Source: Candidatus Rokuibacteriota bacterium
Lineage (GTDB): Bacteria; Methylomirabilota; Methylomirabilia; Rokubacteriales; CSP1-6
Direction of reading: 5' to 3'
Assembly (NCBI GenBank): GCA_003220435.1
Contig: QHSL01000030.1
Span: forward strand, 1 to 34,691
DNA: 34,691 bases
Shown: piece by piece, positions 32,073 through 34,691 of the stretch
Layout: each line of letters starts with the position of its first letter
Numbering within the stretch: the first letter of the stretch is position 1
Position numbers and translations under genes: made by a program
Notes under the pieces: generated by a model
Seen by the model: only the letters and a program-made list of their open reading frames with translations
Database searches by the model: none
Told to the model about the DNA's origin: nothing

Positions 32073-33136
32073 GACGCCGAACGCAGCGGGCGGTAGCGCA
32101 GCGGCCACAGCGCGAACCAGTTCCGCACGCGGCGCCAGATGCCGACGAGCCCCTGCGGCTCGAAGAGCAGGAAGACCGCCATCAGGAGGCCGAAGGCGCC
32201 GAACTTCAGCGGGAACAGATAGTAGGCGGCGCCGCCGGACAGTCGGAGGCCCGCCACCAGCGCGTCGAGCCCGTGCGGCAGGAGCGTGACGAACGCGGCG
32301 CCCAGCACGGCGCCCAGGGCCGAGCCGAGGCCGCCGATGATGATCATCGCGATGTACTCGACCGCGAGAAAGAAGCCGAACGCCTCGACCGACACGAACG
32401 CGCGATGGTACGCGAACAGGCCGCCGGCGACGGCGGTGATCGCGCTCGACCACACGAACGCCAGGACCTTGTAGCGCGCGACGTCGATCCCGACGGACTC
32501 CGCGGCGATCTCGCGGTCGCGGATCGCCATCCACGCCCGGCCGGCGCGCGAGCGCCGCAGGTTCACCGAGAGCGCCAGCACGAGCGCGGCCGCGAGCGTC
32601 AGCGTGTAGTACCAGGCGACGGCGCCCTTGAGCACCCAGGGACCGATGGCGGGCGGCGGGATCGACACCCCGGTGTTGGCGCCCCAGTGGTTCTGGAACT
32701 CCGCGCATGCGTAGAGCACCACGTGGTGCAGCGCGAGTGTGCCGAGCGCCAGATAGAGCCCCTTGAGGCGCAGCGCCGGGATGCCGACGACGATTCCGAG
32801 CACGGCGCCGACCACGGCCGCGGCGGGCAGCGCGACCAGCGGTGACCGCACACCGTTCTCGATCAGCACGCCCGTCGTGAAGGCGCCGGCGGCGATGAAG
32901 CCCGCGTGGCCGAGCGAGACCTGGCCCGCGAGCCCGGTCAGCAGATTGAGCGCGAGGGCACCGATCGCGGCCAGCGCCGTCTGCGCAACGAGGTCGAGGA
33001 TGAACGGCGACGCCACGCGCGGCAGCACGAGCAGCGCGACGACGAACGCGGCGAGCGCGCGGCGGCGCAGGCGCGTGTCCACCAGCGCCAGGTCGGCCGC
33101 GTACGTGGTCTTGAAGTAGCCGCCGCCCCGCGCCAT
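32069..33136 (-). CDS. livM: Liv-type ABC transporter permease (LivM)
   Basis: A 355-residue polytopic membrane protein with about nine to ten hydrophobic segments. LivM landmarks: LNLLTGLAGQVSLGHAGFIAAGAF, IPALRLKGLYLALGTLAL, the EAA-like loop AWMAIRDREIAAESVGIDVARYKVLAFVWSS, and IIGGLGSALGAVLGAAF. The N-terminus has a short cytoplasmic leader (MARGGGYFKTTYAADLALV). It forms the channel with LivH. ATG 33136 is used, with a 23-base gap after livH. The substrate is set by the binding protein, not by this subunit. Confidence 0.92.
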   Translation of the reverse strand: MARGGGYFKTTYAADLALVDTRLRRRALAAFVVALLVLPRVASPFILDLVAQTALAAIGALALNLLTGLAGQVSLGHAGFIAAGAFTTGVLIENGVRSPLVALPAAAVVGAVLGIVVGIPALRLKGLYLALGTLALHHVVLYACAEFQNHWGANTGVSIPPPAIGPWVLKGAVAWYYTLTLAAALVLALSVNLRRSRAGRAWMAIRDREIAAESVGIDVARYKVLAFVWSSAITAVAGGLFAYHRAFVSVEAFGFFLAVEYIAMIIIGGLGSALGAVLGAAFVTLLPHGLDALVAGLRLSGGAAYYLFPLKFGAFGLLMAVFLLFEPQGLVGIWRRVRNWFALWPLRYRPLRSAS

Positions 33137-33159
33137 CTATCCTCGGGTGGTTGCGAGGC

Positions 33160-34035
33160 TCACACGCGCTCCAGCTCTTCCTTCGTCCCGAAGAGCCCCC
33201 ACGGGCGCACGAGCAGCATCGCCAGCAGGCAGAGGAACGGTGAGACGTCGGCCAGGAGCGGGTCGCCGTAGCGGACCGACAGCACCTCGACGAGCGCCAC
33301 GATCAGAGCGCCGGGGATGACGCCGCCCAGGCTGTCGAGCCCGCCGACCAGCGCCACCGCGAAGGCCTTGAGGCCGAGGACGCCGAGCGAGGGGTCGAGG
33401 CGCACGTTGCTGGCGTAGAGGCTGCCGGCCAGCGCGCCCGCAAACCCGGCGAGCGCCCACGACAGCGCGAAGACGAGGTGGAAGTTGATGCCGCGCTGGG
33501 ACGCGAGCAGCGGCTTCTCGCCGGCCGCGCGCATCTGGATGCCCAGCGGAGAGAAGCGGAGGAACAGGAACAGCGCGGCGAAGAGCGCCGCGGCCGCGCC
33601 CACCGTGAACAGGTCGAACGTGGAAACGACCGCGCCGCCGATCAACGGCCGCGCCGGGTTGGCGAGCCCCAGCAGCCCCAGCGGATGCCGGATGCGGTCG
33701 GTGTACACGAGCACGATCGCCGCGCGCAGGAGAATGCCGAGCGTCACCGTGACGAGAACGGCGGCGAAGATCGGGTGGCCCGCCATCGGGCGCATGAGCA
33801 GGCGGTAGATGAGGAAGCCGGACAGCGCGCTCAGCGCCGCCGCGCCGGCGATCGCGCGCACGGGCTGGCCTGGCACCGACGTGGCGACCAGGAACAGGAA
33901 GTATCCGCCGAGTGTCATCATGTCGCCCTGGGCGAGGTTCAGCACGCGCGTCGCGCGGTAGACCAGCACGTAGCCCGCCGCGAGCAGCGCGTACAGGCTC
34001 GCGACGACGACGGTCGTGGCGAGAACTTGCGTCAC
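33160..34035 (-). CDS. livH: Liv-type ABC transporter permease (LivH)
   Basis: A 291-residue membrane protein with about eight hydrophobic segments. Landmarks: SLYALLAAGYVLVYRATRVLNLAQGDMMTLGGY (the LivH N-terminal signature), IYRLLMRPMAG, the EAA-like loop GIQMRAAGEKPLLASQRGIN, and ALVGGLDSLGGVIPGALIVALVE. It pairs with LivM. GTG 34035 overlaps the stop of the binding-protein gene by 4 bases (GTGA). The open frame further upstream is a shadow of that gene. Confidence 0.92.
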   Translation of the reverse strand: MTQVLATTVVVASLYALLAAGYVLVYRATRVLNLAQGDMMTLGGYFLFLVATSVPGQPVRAIAGAAALSALSGFLIYRLLMRPMAGHPIFAAVLVTVTLGILLRAAIVLVYTDRIRHPLGLLGLANPARPLIGGAVVSTFDLFTVGAAAALFAALFLFLRFSPLGIQMRAAGEKPLLASQRGINFHLVFALSWALAGFAGALAGSLYASNVRLDPSLGVLGLKAFAVALVGGLDSLGGVIPGALIVALVEVLSVRYGDPLLADVSPFLCLLAMLLVRPWGLFGTKEELERV

Positions 34036-34691
34036 TTGATCTCGAGGCGCGTCCAACCGCCGACCGACACGATCGAGCTCTTGGCCGGATCCCACCGGTA
34101 CACCTTGTAGTAGGTGTTCTTCCGGTAGTGGTTGTCCGCGCTCCACTCGATGGGTCCGCCGCGCAGCCCCTTCGTGTCGACGCTCACGCTGGCCATCGCG
34201 GTCGCGAGCTTGTCGCGCGAGCACGGCCAGCCGCACGTCTTCAGCGCCGCCTCGAGCACCATCGCCGAGACCCAGCCCTCCGCCATGTAGTGCGGCGGAT
34301 GGGTCGTCCGGCCCTTCACCAGGCCGGTGATCTCGGCGTGAACCGGCAGGCTCTCCATGAACAGCGTGTTGCCCCCGAACGCGTGCAGGCTCGGCGCCTT
34401 CAAGCGCGCCAGCTCGTCCTGGGTCTGCTGGTGGCCGTACAGTAAGTACTTCCCAGGCCAGCCGAGGCGCTGGAGCGCTTCGAACACGCCCACCTCGACG
34501 TGCCACAGCGCCCACGAGAGCACCCACTCGGCCCCGGCGTCCTTCAGCTTCTGGGCGAACGGCGTGAAGTCCGGCGTGTTGCCCGGGACCACGACGACCG
34601 GGATCGGGTCGAGGCCCATCTCTTTCGCGAGCTGCTCGGCGAACTCGAGCTCGATCCGCGAGAGCGGGATGTCCTGCGCGGCGAAGCCGAC
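34032..34691 (-). CDS. livK: ABC transporter substrate-binding protein (LivK-like), 5' end outside the window
   Basis: 219 C-terminal residues are visible and the frame stays open to the window edge, so the N-terminus and signal peptide are missing. The segment starts VGFAAQDIPLSRIELEFAEQ and contains IPVVVVPGNTPDFTPFAQKLKDAGAEWV, a typical periplasmic-binding-protein type 1 region, and a C-terminal part (KGLRGGPIEWSADNHYRKNTYYKVYRWD) like receptor-family ligand-binding proteins (Peripla_BP_6). Internal starts such as MGLDP at 34619 are not real starts. It is the probable first gene of the operon running leftward through livHMFG and the MetE-like gene. The ligand cannot be told; branched-chain amino acids are only one option. 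Confidence 0.88.
   Translation of the reverse strand, partial: VGFAAQDIPLSRIELEFAEQLAKEMGLDPIPVVVVPGNTPDFTPFAQKLKDAGAEWVLSWALWHVEVGVFEALQRLGWPGKYLLYGHQQTQDELARLKAPSLHAFGGNTLFMESLPVHAEITGLVKGRTTHPPHYMAEGWVSAMVLEAALKTCGWPCSRDKLATAMASVSVDTKGLRGGPIEWSADNHYRKNTYYKVYRWDPAKSSIVSVGGWTRLEIK

Overview
The window is about 34.7 kb of very GC-rich, densely coded bacterial DNA. Its gene content is typical of soil and groundwater generalists of the Rokubacteria / Methylomirabilota kind: LLM flavin oxidoreductases, Hyu-type ATP-dependent amidohydrolases, xanthine-dehydrogenase-type molybdenum hydroxylases, many SDR enzymes and Liv-type ABC transporters. The taxon is inferred from gene content and base composition only; no rRNA or other phylogenetic marker is present. 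No tRNA, rRNA, CRISPR array, prophage or intact insertion sequence was seen. No gene-free stretch exceeds 300 bases.

Left part (1-13.4 kb): the end of an unidentified gene; an OmpA-like anchored envelope protein; a three-gene + strand group (small DUF4383-like membrane protein, unknown membrane-anchored protein, FAD-linked oxidase); a kinase-like phosphotransferase and a TPR protein on the - strand; an SDR plus TIGR01777 pair on the + strand; an Xaa-Pro aminopeptidase divergent from an LLM-NudC-deazaflavin-type oxidoreductase run; then 3-hydroxyanthranilate dioxygenase and a zincless, plant-type Fpg DNA glycosylase on the - strand.

Centre (13.5-26.2 kb): a long + strand catabolic run. It holds an acetolactate-synthase-like TPP enzyme, an ACAD10/11-like acyl-CoA dehydrogenase, a split (alpha/beta) sulfopyruvate-decarboxylase-like TPP enzyme, HyuA, HyuB, an SDR, and a complete molybdenum hydroxylase (large Mo subunit, CoxG-like protein, 2Fe-2S subunit, FAD subunit). 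The last seven genes overlap or nearly touch. They suggest oxidation of a heterocycle or imide by the Mo enzyme and ATP-dependent ring opening by HyuAB, but the substrate is unknown.

Right part (26.2-34.7 kb, all - strand): a truncated nucleotidyltransferase with an intact small partner, a TIM-barrel isomerase-like protein, a small exported helical protein, an SDR without the usual catalytic triad, a DUF3750 lipoprotein, a MetE catalytic-domain-only methyltransferase, and a nearly complete Liv-type ABC transporter (ATPases, permeases, and a binding protein cut by the window edge). MetE and the transporter genes overlap or lie close together and are probably one operon.

Most notable: a roughly 55-58 bp hairpin-forming repeat present three times, each time directly upstream of a + strand catabolic gene; the zincless Fpg; a Cys at the position of the CO-dehydrogenase copper-ligand Cys in the Mo subunit; apparent short in-frame deletions at conserved loops of two neighbouring enzymes; and several probable leaderless promoters.
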